Below, one piece after another: positions 35,437 to 43,708 of a stretch of 43,708 nt of DNA (position 1 is the first letter of the stretch; each line of letters starts with the position of its first letter). The stretch comes from Neobacillus bataviensis LMG 21833 (lineage in GTDB: Bacteria; Bacillota; Bacilli; Bacillales; Cytobacillaceae). A model generated the notes under the pieces. The model was not told where the DNA came from, ran no database searches, and saw only the letters and a program-made list of their open reading frames with translations. The DNA lies in the NCBI RefSeq assembly GCF_000307875.1, contig NZ_AJLS01000007.1, positions 1-43,708 of the forward strand, given 5' to 3'. A program made the translations under genes and the position numbers.

Positions 35437-36345
35437 ATGACAACGAACTTAACAAAACCGATTTCGAAGAGATTACTTTTTGCCATCCTCAACGTAACCA
35501 TTGGGGCAGAGATTCTCCTCTATTTTATGCGATACAGCAGTATGGCAAGTACTCTATATGATGCCATGATGGTGTCGTCCCTTTTTATCGGCTTGAAACT
35601 GCATCAGCGGCTTCAACCTCCGACGGCCCAACTGAAAACGAAACGGCAGCTTACCCTTCAATTCACAGGGGCCTTCTTGATTTTCTTCCTAAGCAGCACG
35701 GTCATCAATATGTTTTCAACCTATACGTTTCAAGACTTTAACACGGATTATGATCATTATGTTCAAGACTATACCGAAATTCAGATGGCTGCCGGAGTAG
35801 GTAGCGGTGCCACTGCAGACGAAGCTGTTTGGTCACTTTTCGAAAAAATAGATACGATTGGCTATGATCTATATGCCGATACACTTGCCGGTTTAGAAGA
35901 GGTTTGGCGCCTCGCCTATATCATTCTTCTGCTTGTTATTTTTAAAAAGGTATTTCCGCGAAGGTGGGCGAGCGGCCGCAGAGACATCTTCCTGATGGGC
36001 GCGCTGTTTCTCACTTCTATCCTGTTCGGGATCGACCATACGCTAGATTCCGAGCAGCCATGGTCGGTGCGCATTGGCGCCATTGTCACCTTTGCCAACA
36101 TGGGACTCATCTTTGGCTTAATACTTCTTTGGACACGAAACCTATGGGTGACCGTCCTCGTTCATGCACTATACGATATTACTGCCACATTGTCGTGGTA
36201 CTATATCGATTATGCCGTTGAACTATTTGCGCTAGCTATTTTAGTTGTGCATGTCATTCTTTTTACGTTAGAAAAAGTAAATCAAAGTCGTTTGAAGCAT
36301 CAGCTGGAAGTAGCTGAAATGGGGCAAGCGGTCGAATCATCCTAA
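35437..36345 (+). CDS. CPBP family intramembrane metalloprotease
   Basis: 302-aa polytopic membrane protein with the three CPBP (CAAX protease/bacteriocin-processing) motifs: E154-E155-x-x-R158, F-x-x-x-H ending at His201, and H243-x-x-x-D247. The glutamates and histidines bind the catalytic zinc within the membrane. AGGGGG is eight bases upstream of the ATG. Substrate unknown; members process lipidated or membrane peptides or give bacteriocin self-immunity. A micropeptide gene in the same transcript is a possible substrate or partner, by position only. Confidence 0.87.
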   Translation: MTTNLTKPISKRLLFAILNVTIGAEILLYFMRYSSMASTLYDAMMVSSLFIGLKLHQRLQPPTAQLKTKRQLTLQFTGAFLIFFLSSTVINMFSTYTFQDFNTDYDHYVQDYTEIQMAAGVGSGATADEAVWSLFEKIDTIGYDLYADTLAGLEEVWRLAYIILLLVIFKKVFPRRWASGRRDIFLMGALFLTSILFGIDHTLDSEQPWSVRIGAIVTFANMGLIFGLILLWTRNLWVTVLVHALYDITATLSWYYIDYAVELFALAILVVHVILFTLEKVNQSRLKHQLEVAEMGQAVESS

Positions 36346-36379
36346 AAAGGGGTTCCGTGTAGCTACGGAACCCCTTTTT
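36344..36379. terminator. Bidirectional terminator
   Basis: A perfect 15-base-pair stem (AAAAAGGGGTTCCGT with its complement) and a six-base loop, A-rich on one side and T-rich on the other, sit between two convergent genes and can stop both. Confidence 0.93.
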
Positions 36380-36971
36380 AATATGTATAGACTTTACCAT
36401 CTACCCAATATTGAATTGTGCCATCTTCATTTATTATGTACCTCATTTTCTCACGCTTAAAAACCTTTAGCAAACTATCCAGTGCCAGTTCTTGCTTAAC
36501 ATGCAATTCCATTAATTTTTTGTTTAGAGTTAGCAAGTTGCTATTTCCTGAATTGGCAAATAGGGTAAGCATTTCTTTCTGCTGTTCCATCACATCTAGC
36601 ACATCTTGTTTATGGTCTTTCAAACCAGAAGGCGTTTCGAGAATAGATACTTTTTTCAAAAGTGCATCCTGGTCTGATTTTATTTGCTCGTCACCTAACG
36701 TATATTCGCTAAACAGTTTCTCGCTTTTTCGATAATACTGTTGCTCACTTGATAAATAGGAAACAATTTTTTTATGATTGGGAGTCAAAATCGACATCAT
36801 AAAAAATGAGCAAATGACGATCACTGCCAAAATTCCCATGGTTATATAGACCCGCTTTTTCATCACATTCTTCCGTGCGGGTGGAAAGGGTTCGGGTTCG
36901 GAGTGGAATAGGGCGTTTGCCTGCAATTCTTCGAGTTCCCGTTTCAATTTGTGTTGAGCAGCAGTCAGCAT
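36378..36971 (-). CDS. Membrane-anchored protein of unknown function
   Basis: 197 aa; GGAGGG six bases upstream of the ATG. A ~38-residue cytosolic segment (helical, then Pro-rich) precedes one membrane helix at ~41-62. About 135 external residues follow, mainly long helices, ending in a short beta hairpin (IINEDGTIQYWVDGKVYTY). No family recognised. It is single-gene, ending in the shared bidirectional terminator. Confidence 0.75.
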   Translation of the reverse strand: MLTAAQHKLKRELEELQANALFHSEPEPFPPARKNVMKKRVYITMGILAVIVICSFFMMSILTPNHKKIVSYLSSEQQYYRKSEKLFSEYTLGDEQIKSDQDALLKKVSILETPSGLKDHKQDVLDVMEQQKEMLTLFANSGNSNLLTLNKKLMELHVKQELALDSLLKVFKREKMRYIINEDGTIQYWVDGKVYTY

Positions 36972-37430
36972 CCACAGCCCTCCGTCCTCACGAATAGATG
37001 AAAAACTATTACTATTTTACTATAAAATGCGACAAAAAAACCAATTATTCTCCAAATTCATTAAATTCGATACCATTTTTTCATTACCATTCGACTCGAA
37101 TCGAAATATACTGCCGAAAATCAGTGGTATTTCCCGAGAAATGAGGATTATTGTTGTTTTAAGCATCAGAAGCCATTTATCAAATTACCATATTATAACA
37201 GGAAGGAATTATAATATTTAATAAAAATTTCTCTTTTCGTTCACAATTCGGCAATATATAATAAGAGAGTATGAGATTCTTAGGAATTCGACACAAGTCT
37301 ATTTACATTAAATTATTATTAAAGCGTTTACAAGTATGCTTTTTGTCGATCACCTAAAAAGGAGAGGATTTCTTTAAAAATTGTTGTTTCAGAAGCTGGA
37401 AAACTATGTAAAGGAAAGGTGCACATCCGA
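36972..37430 (+). promoter_or_regulatory. Upstream region of the nucleotidase gene with a -10 box and cre-like site
   Basis: A perfect TATAAT lies at 37257-37262, with a poor -35 (TTCGTT) 17 bases before it. TTAAAGCGTTTACA at 37319-37332 matches the CcpA operator (cre) consensus TGWAANCGNTNWCA except at one position. Placed ~55 bases after the expected transcription start, it could block elongation under carbon excess. A TTCGACTCGAA palindrome is at 37090-37100. No gene is evident. Confidence 0.45.
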
Positions 37431-40400
37431 ATGAAAAAAAGAACATATTTCGGCAAAATAAGCAAAATCGCAACAGCTGCTTTAATGTTTACAACCATTG
37501 CTGCTCCATTTAATACATATAAAGTAAGCGCAGAAGCCGCATCCAACACAGCCACTCTGCGTATCTTGGAAACTACAGATCTCCACTCTAATGTACTCGC
37601 TTATGATTATTATCTTGATTCTGGCAAAGACATTAAATTTGGATTATCTAAAACAGCAACATTGATTCAGCAAGCAAGATCTGAAGCAAAAAATTCCATG
37701 TTATTTGATGCCGGTGACTTGATTCAAGGAAATCCGCTTGCAGACTATGTAGCTAAAGTCAATCCGCTTAAGGCAGACGAAACACATCCGATTATCAAGG
37801 CAATGAATTACTTAGATTATGACGCAGGAATTGTTGGAAACCATGAATTCAATTATGGCTTGGACTATCTAAACCAAGTCACTAAGAAAGCTGATTTTCC
37901 AATCGTAAATGCGAATATTTATAAAGATGATGGGGACAAAAACCCTGACAATGATCAAAATTATTTCACGCCATACGAAATTCTTGATAAAGAAATCATT
38001 GATGCAAACGGCAATAAATCTACAATAAAAGTTGGGGTTGTCGGATTTGCACCGCCACAAATCTTGAATTGGGATCGCGATAATCTTTTTGGAAAAGTAA
38101 TTGTCAAAGATATCGTTGATACAGCCAATAAATATGTAAAAGAAATGAAAGATAATGGCGCAGATGTCATTGTGGCGATTGCACACTCCGGTTGTGATGT
38201 TACCAATGATGGTCAAATGGAAGCTGAAAATGCCGTTTACTCACTGAGTAAAGTTGCCGGTATTGATGCCCTTCTATTTGGACATGCCCATGTGAACTTC
38301 CCTGGAGATGCTTCATTTGATGGTAAAACGGGTGTTGACAATAAAACTGGCCATCTTAACAGTACACCAGCTGTTGAAGCAGGATTCTGGGGAAATAACC
38401 TAGGGGTACTTGATCTAGCATTAGTACAAAAAGATGGAAAATGGACGGCTGATAAAGCTGCCTCGAAATCAGTCAATCGTGCTGTAGCAGCAGACACTGC
38501 TCAGGATCAAAAAATTATTGATGATGTAAAAGTGGAACACGAAGGTACTTTGGAGTATGTTCGTGGAACAATTGGAAAAACGTCCGCTCCATTGTACAGC
38601 TATTTTGCTCAAGTTCAAGACGACCCGACAATACAAATTGTGAACAATGCTCAGACTGCCTATGTAAAAAAATGGATTGCTGAAAAGAATCCTGAATTAA
38701 TTGATATCCCGGTATTATCTGCAGGAGCTCCGTTTAAAGCAGGCGGGCGAAGTGGCCCTGGATATTACACAAATATTGCTACAGGCGATCTTTCTATTAA
38801 AAGTGCCAATGATTTGTACTTATACCCTAATACCCTTAAAGCGGTAGAGGTGACCGGATCTACAGTTAGAGAATGGCTGGAAATGTCTGCTGGACAATTT
38901 AAAACAGTCAATCCGAATGACGCACATCCGCAAAATATTATTGATGAGTCATTTCCATCCTATAACTTTGATGTAATTGATGGTGTCAACTATCAGGTTG
39001 ATATTACAAAACCGGCTAGATATACGGCAAAAGGAGTTTTAGCCGATGCCGATTCCCACCGTATTATCAGCTTAACCATGCCTGATGGGACACCTGTTAA
39101 GGATGATCAGAAATTTATTGTAGCAACAAATAACTATCGTGCCGGTGGTGGTGGCGACTTCCCAGGACTTAAAGGCGGAATTGCAAAAGTTGTAGTCAAT
39201 TCACCGGATGAAAGCCGACAAGTATTAGTCAACTATATTCAAGAACAAGGAACTGTTAACCCTAGTGCAGATAATAACTGGTCGATTGCTCCGGTTAATA
39301 AAACCGTTCAATTAACATTTAGATCGGCTCCTGAAGCAAAAGTATATGCTGACAAGTCTGATACAATTAAAACAATTGGTACAGAAAAAGACAGTGCTGG
39401 TACATGGGGTATTTATTCAATTGGAAAAGATGTCCATGTGCAATTATTAGGAATCAATGACTTCCATGGACAATTAGATTACACATCAAAAGTAAACGGG
39501 GAAGTAGTTGGGGGAATTGAATATTTGGCTGCTTACCTAAAACAAAGAGAAGCCATTAACCCAGCCAATACCTTGATGGTGCAAGCAGGGGATGCGGTTG
39601 GAGCAAGCCGCCCGGTATCTGCACTATTGCAGGACGAACCTACTATTCGTTTCCTAAATGAAATTGGCTTTGATATTGGTACGATTGGTAACCATGAATT
39701 TGATGAAGGTGTAACGGAAATGCTGCGCCTAATCAATGGCGGACCACATACAGCGACTGCTGAGAAGTATGGTTCATTTGAAGGTGCTCAATTCCCGTAT
39801 GTTGCGGCCAATGTCGTGTATGAAAAAACAGGAAAGAACATCTTGAAACCATATGAAATTTTAGAAGTAGACGGACAAAAGATTGGCTTTATCGGTGTTG
39901 TTACAACAGAAACACCAAGCATTGTGACAGCAAGCGGTGTTGCCGGAGTTAAATTTACGGATGAAGTAGAGGCAATCAATAAATATACAGCAGAATTAAA
40001 GTCAAAAGGCGTAAAGGCCATTGTAGTTCTTGCTCATGATCCTGGAACATCTGCAACAGATGGCTCAAATCCAACTGGAAAAGTAGTGGATATGGCCAAA
40101 AAGGTAGACGATGAAGTCGACGTAATCTTTGGTGCCCACGACCATAAATATTTAAATTCTACAGTAAATGGAAAATTACTTGTACAATCTTATTCGTATG
40201 GCACTGCCTTCTCTGATGTGGATTTAACAATCGACCCTGTTACACATGATATCGTGTCGAAAAAAGCTGAGATTGTATCAACATTCCAAAAGGGAATTAC
40301 ACCAGATGCAAAAATTAAAGCAGAACTTGATGCTTACAAAGCTGACATTGCCCCAATTACGGGACAAGTTGTTGGCGAAGCTGCAGTCGAAATCACTCGT

Positions 40401-41711
40401 ACAGCGAACGCCGCAGGTGAAACGGCACTAGGTAACCTCATTGCCGATGGTATGCGTGACGTAACTAAAACGGATTTTGCCTTTATGAATGTAGGCGGTA
40501 TCCGCGATAACCTTAAAAAGGGTCAGATTACATGGGGAGATTTATTCGCCATTCAGCCGTTTGGCAATGATTTGGTTACATTGAAAATAACGGGTGAACA
40601 AGTCAGAACATTACTGAACCAACAATGGTCAACAAATGGTGCAAAGATAATGCAGATTTCCGGCCTGAAATATACTTGGTCAGAAAAATTACCAATTGGG
40701 GAAAAAGTTCTTGATATTTTCCTTCCAAATGGGAAAAAGATTGACCCTAAAGCTATATATTCAGTCGCTGTGAATAACTTTATGGCAGACGGCGGAGATG
40801 GGTTTGTCGTTCTTAAGCAAGGAAAAGAGCGTACAGTATGGATGACTGACCTAGATGCATCTATCAATTACGTAAAAGCACAAAAGGGATCAATTACAGC
40901 ACAAATTGAAGGCAGAATAGCCCTTGCAGATTCAGTTACTGATCCAGAAGTTCCTACACCAGAAGTTCCTACACCAGAGGTTCCTACTCCGGAAGTGCCT
41001 GTAAATGGAACTGTGGTAATGGTAAAACCAGTGATAAATGCCGGACAAGCAACAGTGAATACAAACGAACTTACAGTAGCACTTGAAAAGGCAGCAAAGG
41101 AAAAAGGGAGTTTATCCTTTGATTTAGGTAAAGAAAAATCTATTATTCTAAAATTAACAAAAGAGCAAGTTGCTCAACTGATAGAAAAAGGGATCCCATT
41201 ATCTGTGAATAATGATAATGTGAAGCTATCCATTCCTTTAAGTATTCTATCTGAGGGTAAAGATTTTGCTGTAAAATTAAATCGTATGTCAGACATGAGC
41301 AATGCAAAATCTCCAGTTTATGAATTTACGATTATAATTGATGGCAAGGAAATTCATCAGTTTGTTGAACCAATTACATTGACATTTAATGTCGATCCTA
41401 GCAAAGTTAAAAACACTAATAATCTAAAAGTTTACTATTATAATGAAACAGCGAAGGTTTGGGAACTAGTTCCTGGTGCCACTTATAGTAATGGAAAAGT
41501 GGAAGTGAAAACGAACCACTTTAGCATTTTTACTGTATTTGAAGTAGCTGGAAACCAAACACAATTATCGGCAAGCACACCAACACCTGTTAAAGGAAAA
41601 GACTTACCGAATACAGCAACGAATATGTATAACTTCCTAATTTTAGGGATATTATTTGTGGCAGCAGGCTTAACAGTTGTGATTAGAAGAAGACGTAAAT
41701 TACAAGCATAA
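37431..41711 (+). CDS. yfkN: YfkN-type cell-wall 2',3'-cyclic phosphodiesterase/5'-nucleotidase
   Basis: 1426 aa. An upstream in-frame GTG is part of the AAAGGTG ribosome site, so the ATG nine bases after it is chosen. A signal peptide (~1-34) is followed by two tandem metallophosphoesterase/nucleotidase units. The first has TTDLHSN, GNHEFNYG, AHSGCD and GHAHVN. The second, from ~676, has GINDFHGQLD, GDAVGASRP, GNHEFDEG and GAHDHKYL. A PEVPT spacer (four repeats) and a ~150-residue beta domain follow. The sorting signal LPNTA (1392-1396) precedes a membrane helix and an RRRRKLQA tail. It salvages nucleotides outside the cell. LPxTA ends are handled by class D sortase in B. subtilis YfkN. No sortase gene is in the window. 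Confidence 0.95.
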   Translation: MKKRTYFGKISKIATAALMFTTIAAPFNTYKVSAEAASNTATLRILETTDLHSNVLAYDYYLDSGKDIKFGLSKTATLIQQARSEAKNSMLFDAGDLIQGNPLADYVAKVNPLKADETHPIIKAMNYLDYDAGIVGNHEFNYGLDYLNQVTKKADFPIVNANIYKDDGDKNPDNDQNYFTPYEILDKEIIDANGNKSTIKVGVVGFAPPQILNWDRDNLFGKVIVKDIVDTANKYVKEMKDNGADVIVAIAHSGCDVTNDGQMEAENAVYSLSKVAGIDALLFGHAHVNFPGDASFDGKTGVDNKTGHLNSTPAVEAGFWGNNLGVLDLALVQKDGKWTADKAASKSVNRAVAADTAQDQKIIDDVKVEHEGTLEYVRGTIGKTSAPLYSYFAQVQDDPTIQIVNNAQTAYVKKWIAEKNPELIDIPVLSAGAPFKAGGRSGPGYYTNIATGDLSIKSANDLYLYPNTLKAVEVTGSTVREWLEMSAGQFKTVNPNDAHPQNIIDESFPSYNFDVIDGVNYQVDITKPARYTAKGVLADADSHRIISLTMPDGTPVKDDQKFIVATNNYRAGGGGDFPGLKGGIAKVVVNSPDESRQVLVNYIQEQGTVNPSADNNWSIAPVNKTVQLTFRSAPEAKVYADKSDTIKTIGTEKDSAGTWGIYSIGKDVHVQLLGINDFHGQLDYTSKVNGEVVGGIEYLAAYLKQREAINPANTLMVQAGDAVGASRPVSALLQDEPTIRFLNEIGFDIGTIGNHEFDEGVTEMLRLINGGPHTATAEKYGSFEGAQFPYVAANVVYEKTGKNILKPYEILEVDGQKIGFIGVVTTETPSIVTASGVAGVKFTDEVEAINKYTAELKSKGVKAIVVLAHDPGTSATDGSNPTGKVVDMAKKVDDEVDVIFGAHDHKYLNSTVNGKLLVQSYSYGTAFSDVDLTIDPVTHDIVSKKAEIVSTFQKGITPDAKIKAELDAYKADIAPITGQVVGEAAVEITRTANAAGETALGNLIADGMRDVTKTDFAFMNVGGIRDNLKKGQITWGDLFAIQPFGNDLVTLKITGEQVRTLLNQQWSTNGAKIMQISGLKYTWSEKLPIGEKVLDIFLPNGKKIDPKAIYSVAVNNFMADGGDGFVVLKQGKERTVWMTDLDASINYVKAQKGSITAQIEGRIALADSVTDPEVPTPEVPTPEVPTPEVPVNGTVVMVKPVINAGQATVNTNELTVALEKAAKEKGSLSFDLGKEKSIILKLTKEQVAQLIEKGIPLSVNNDNVKLSIPLSILSEGKDFAVKLNRMSDMSNAKSPVYEFTIIIDGKEIHQFVEPITLTFNVDPSKVKNTNNLKVYYYNETAKVWELVPGATYSNGKVEVKTNHFSIFTVFEVAGNQTQLSASTPTPVKGKDLPNTATNMYNFLILGILFVAAGLTVVIRRRRKLQA

Positions 41712-41713
41712 TT

Positions 41714-41754
41714 AAAAGCAACCTTGCTCCTTATGGAGTGAGGTTGCTTTTTTT
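41714..41754 (+). terminator. Intrinsic terminator of the nucleotidase gene
   Basis: An AAAAGCAACCT/AGGTTGCTTTT stem with an inner CTCC/GGAG is followed by a run of seven T residues. Confidence 0.92.
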
Positions 41755-41838
41755 AACTACCTCTTCCTTTGGGGAGTGTTGCTGTATGCCATTGCGATAA
41801 TCTTAATGATTCGAAACAGACGACGATTACAATCTTAA
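41749..41838 (+). pseudogene. Decayed tail of a wall-anchored protein
   Basis: Read in frame, this stretch gives FFNYLFLWGVLLYAI, further hydrophobic residues, then RNRRRLQS and a stop. It resembles the end of the nucleotidase (NFLILGILF...RRRRKLQA): membrane helix, basic tail, Leu-Gln end. No sorting motif or start lies before it because the terminator occupies that place. It is probably the remnant of a duplicated or replaced 3' end. Confidence 0.5.
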
Positions 41839-41846
41839 TAGAATCG

Positions 41847-41883
41847 AGAAAGGGTGTTGCCATAATGATGGGGCACCTTTTCT
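41847..41883 (+). terminator. Hairpin after the decayed tail, possible old terminator
   Basis: AGAAAGGGTG pairs with CACCTTTTCT (one G-T pair) around a 17-base loop. The T residues lie within the stem end rather than after it, so termination may be weak. Its place after the decayed tail fits a relic terminator. Confidence 0.45.
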
Positions 41884-41967
41884 ATTGCCTAAAAAAGAAG
41901 GAATTTGGCACACCCCTAACCAATTTTGAGCCTTTTGCATATATATTAATTAAAGGAGAGGATATGT

Positions 41968-42726
41968 ATGAATATTATTCAACGATTTATTCCTGCGTCT
42001 AATAAGGATACTCGCCCGGGCATAAAAATGACCCCTAAATACATTACCATCCATGAAACAGACAATCCGGATGCAGGAGCAAATGCAAACGCCCACGCTC
42101 GATTACAAGAGCGGGGAAATGACCGTTCCGCATCATGGCACCTTCAAATTGATGATCAGCAAGCAATTCAATCCATCCCGTTCAATGAAATAGCTTGGGC
42201 TGCTGGGGATGGCCGTAACGGATCAGGTAATAAATTGTCCATTCATATTGAAATTTGCGTTAATTCCGATGGGGATTTCCGAAAGGCGGTTCAGAACACA
42301 GCTGAAGTTACAAAGCAACTGATGGGACAATTCAATATTTCAATCTCAAATGTCGTCCAACATAATCACTGGACAGGCAAGAACTGTCCAAGAAATCTTC
42401 GAAGTGGGGAAAAGGGTATAACATGGAATGATTTCATAGGCCTTGTCAATGGATCCCAGCCTCCAGCAGCAGTTTTTTCCCAACTGTTGGGGGAAACAGT
42501 GGCCCCTTACGTACCTACTGACAATGGGATAATTGGTAAAGTAAAGGTTATTGTTGATGGATTGAATATTAGACAGGCTCCCGATCTAAGAGCAGCAGTC
42601 ACAAGAAAAGCTCTTAAAGGAGAAATATTCGATGTATATGCAAATGTAAATGATTGGCATAATGTAGGCGGGGCCAACTGGATATTTGGTAATAATGGAC
42701 AGTATTTATCATTGATTAGAAACTAA
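41968..42726 (+). CDS. N-acetylmuramoyl-L-alanine amidase with SH3-like tail
   Basis: 252 aa; AAAGGAGAGG six bases before the ATG. Residues ~1-150 form an Amidase_2 (T7-lysozyme-like) domain, with zinc ligands likely in ITIHETDN, the His of QHNHW and the Cys of GKNCP. Residues ~185-250 form an SH3b-type wall-binding domain (IVDGLNIRQAPDLRA). It cleaves between MurNAc and L-Ala of peptidoglycan. No signal peptide is present, as in phage-type endolysins such as XlyA, but no holin or other phage gene is near. It could be a prophage relic or a domesticated autolysin. Confidence 0.92.
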   Translation: MNIIQRFIPASNKDTRPGIKMTPKYITIHETDNPDAGANANAHARLQERGNDRSASWHLQIDDQQAIQSIPFNEIAWAAGDGRNGSGNKLSIHIEICVNSDGDFRKAVQNTAEVTKQLMGQFNISISNVVQHNHWTGKNCPRNLRSGEKGITWNDFIGLVNGSQPPAAVFSQLLGETVAPYVPTDNGIIGKVKVIVDGLNIRQAPDLRAAVTRKALKGEIFDVYANVNDWHNVGGANWIFGNNGQYLSLIRN

Positions 42727-42793
42727 TCAGTTCAACCCTATGCTGAAACTTTGCATAAGCATAAAAAATACAAGAATCAAGTTATGATGGATA

Positions 42794-42835
42794 AAAAAGG
42801 GATATAACTTAGTAGATTAAGTTATATCCCTTTTT
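42794..42835. terminator. Bidirectional terminator
   Basis: A perfect 17-base-pair stem (AAAAAGGGATATAACTT with its complement) and an eight-base loop lie between the convergent amidase and wall-protein genes, with T-runs on both strands. Confidence 0.94.
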
Positions 42836-42839
42836 ACTA

Positions 42840-43708
42840 TTAATTTACTTTTAAGGAGTTTTTCCTTCTAACAAATAATACAATACCACCTAGACTAATT
42901 AATAAAAGTCCAAGGGCTAATAGGTCGAAACTGTTTGTGGCAGTGTCCGGTAATGTATTCCCAGCTGTTGAAACGCTGTTGGTAGAACCAGAGTTAGTGT
43001 TTGTAGTTGTCGAAGTTTGACTTGTTGATGTGCTGCCACTAGCTGTTCCATTTGTAGATCCAGTATTGGAAGTACCGTTATTGGAAGAACCTTTATCGGT
43101 ATAACCAGTATTGGAAGTATCATTGTCGGTAGAACCGGTATTCGTGGAAGAAGCGATTTGGAATACACCATATTTACTAAAGTGGGTAACTTCAGCAACA
43201 ACTTCACCTGTTGTTTTATTAATGCTAATAATCTTAATTACTTCATCCTGCATGACGCCTTTATCATCAATATATTTTACTTTCACATCATCCCAGTTAG
43301 TAACCTTGGATGGATCAATGATAAATTTTAATTGTACTGGATGATCCTTAAATTCTTTTACGAATGTATTGTCATCTTTAACAATAATGAAATCATAAAC
43401 TGGGCTTAAAGAATTAGCATAGTCTTTACTATCTTTCAAAATATTTAGTGCAAAGTCTTGGTCAATTGGTAACATATTTAATGGAAAGCTTACTACTAAA
43501 TTCCCTTTTTTTACAATGACTTTTGCATTTGGATTTTCTTTTAAAATTTTCTCTTTTTCACTACTTGAAATAAAAGCTCCTAATGCTAGGTCTTCTGAGA
43601 TATTCGAATAATCTAGTTCGAAATCTCCACTTTCATTTGTTTGATACAAATTTGCCCAGTCTTGATATACGTCACTTGTAACATCCTTTTCATCATAAAC
43701 ATCGCCAG
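42840..43708 (-). CDS. Sortase-anchored surface protein, 3' part (5' end outside window)
   Basis: The reading frame stays open to the window edge (residues before MYQTNESG read D-W-A-N-L), so an apparent TTG start at 43649 is only internal and the gene continues beyond. The visible ~289 residues hold a beta-rich domain alike that before the sorting signal of the nucleotidase (both share SPVY-x-F, DPSKV and THFS/NHFS-x-x-x-VF). A Ser/Thr/Asn/Gly-rich wall-spanning stretch, LPDTA, a membrane helix and a basic RRKNSLKVN tail follow. The LPDTA signal matches class D sortase substrates. Its enzymatic part, if any, is not visible. Confidence 0.88.
   Translation of the reverse strand, partial: GDVYDEKDVTSDVYQDWANLYQTNESGDFELDYSNISEDLALGAFISSSEKEKILKENPNAKVIVKKGNLVVSFPLNMLPIDQDFALNILKDSKDYANSLSPVYDFIIVKDDNTFVKEFKDHPVQLKFIIDPSKVTNWDDVKVKYIDDKGVMQDEVIKIISINKTTGEVVAEVTHFSKYGVFQIASSTNTGSTDNDTSNTGYTDKGSSNNGTSNTGSTNGTASGSTSTSQTSTTTNTNSGSTNSVSTAGNTLPDTATNSFDLLALGLLLISLGGIVLFVRRKNSLKVN

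Noticed and set aside
36972..37430. Short plus-strand frame at 37027-37221
   Set aside because: No ribosome site, poor composition and AT-rich intergenic context; not supported as a gene.
41968..42726. Prophage lysis module
   Set aside because: The amidase looks like an endolysin, but there is no holin, tail or other phage gene, and wall-protein genes lie on both sides.
43620..43649. TTG at 43649 as the true start of the last minus-strand gene
   Set aside because: The frame stays open upstream to the window edge, the codon has no ribosome site and the product would lack a signal peptide, so the gene is treated as cut by the window.

Overview
The window looks like chromosomal DNA of a Gram-positive, Bacillaceae-type Firmicute (Bacillus/Neobacillus-like). 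Signs are strong AGGAGG-type ribosome sites, frequent TTG/GTG starts, moderately AT-rich DNA, a type VIIb secretion ATPase and LPxTA cell-wall sorting signals. The first ~20 bases are the 3' end of a 5S rRNA gene followed by an intrinsic terminator, so the locus lies directly behind an rRNA operon.

Region 1 (480-17555, + strand) is an 11-gene operon for a non-canonical type VIIb secretion system (T7SSb). It encodes an EssC motor with an N-terminal FHA domain, a YukD/EsaB ubiquitin-like protein, and an effector cassette. The cassette has a lipoprotein, an alpha/beta-hydrolase with a C-terminal helical targeting-like domain, and two small helical partners. Next come a second WXG100 protein, a DUF6382/pseudokinase-like FHA protein, a PP2C phosphatase, a membrane Ser/Thr kinase with an external TPR domain, and a small membrane protein with seven Thr-x-x-Leu repeats. 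The last gene encodes a giant membrane-anchored Ig-like repeat protein. EsaA, EssA and canonical EssB are not seen. The likely logic, by analogy with the threonine-phosphorylation pathway of type VI secretion, is that kinase and phosphatase set the state of the Thr repeats and the FHA proteins read it.

Region 2 (17787-31722, - strand) is a convergent seven-gene operon: secreted/membrane vWA protein, tubulin-like GTPase (Tubulin_2 type), an unrecognised 785-aa protein, a polytopic vWA protein, a small beta-rich protein, a zinc-ribbon TRAFAC-type GTPase (DO-GTPase2-like) and a GAP1-like protein with a transmembrane segment. These families belong to GTPase-centred systems proposed to act in conflict or envelope surveillance; their function is not established. 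A divergent three-gene group (31926-34786, + strand: tiny membrane protein, zinc-ribbon membrane protein, anchored TPR-like protein) probably belongs with it.

Region 3 (34800-43708) holds more ordinary genes: a DUF4359 protein, a 30-aa membrane peptide, a CPBP intramembrane protease, a membrane protein of unknown role, a YfkN-type bifunctional nucleotidase/cyclic phosphodiesterase with a sortase signal, an amidase with an SH3-like tail, and the 3' part of a second sortase-anchored protein that runs off the window. Between the two wall proteins is the decayed tail of a third.

Three intergenic arrays of about 20-base repeats (79-197, 17618-17695, 26255-26430) share an almost exact 21-bp period. 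The first two share one core sequence and bracket the secretion operon; the third has an unrelated core. No tRNA, insertion sequence, transposase or CRISPR array was seen.
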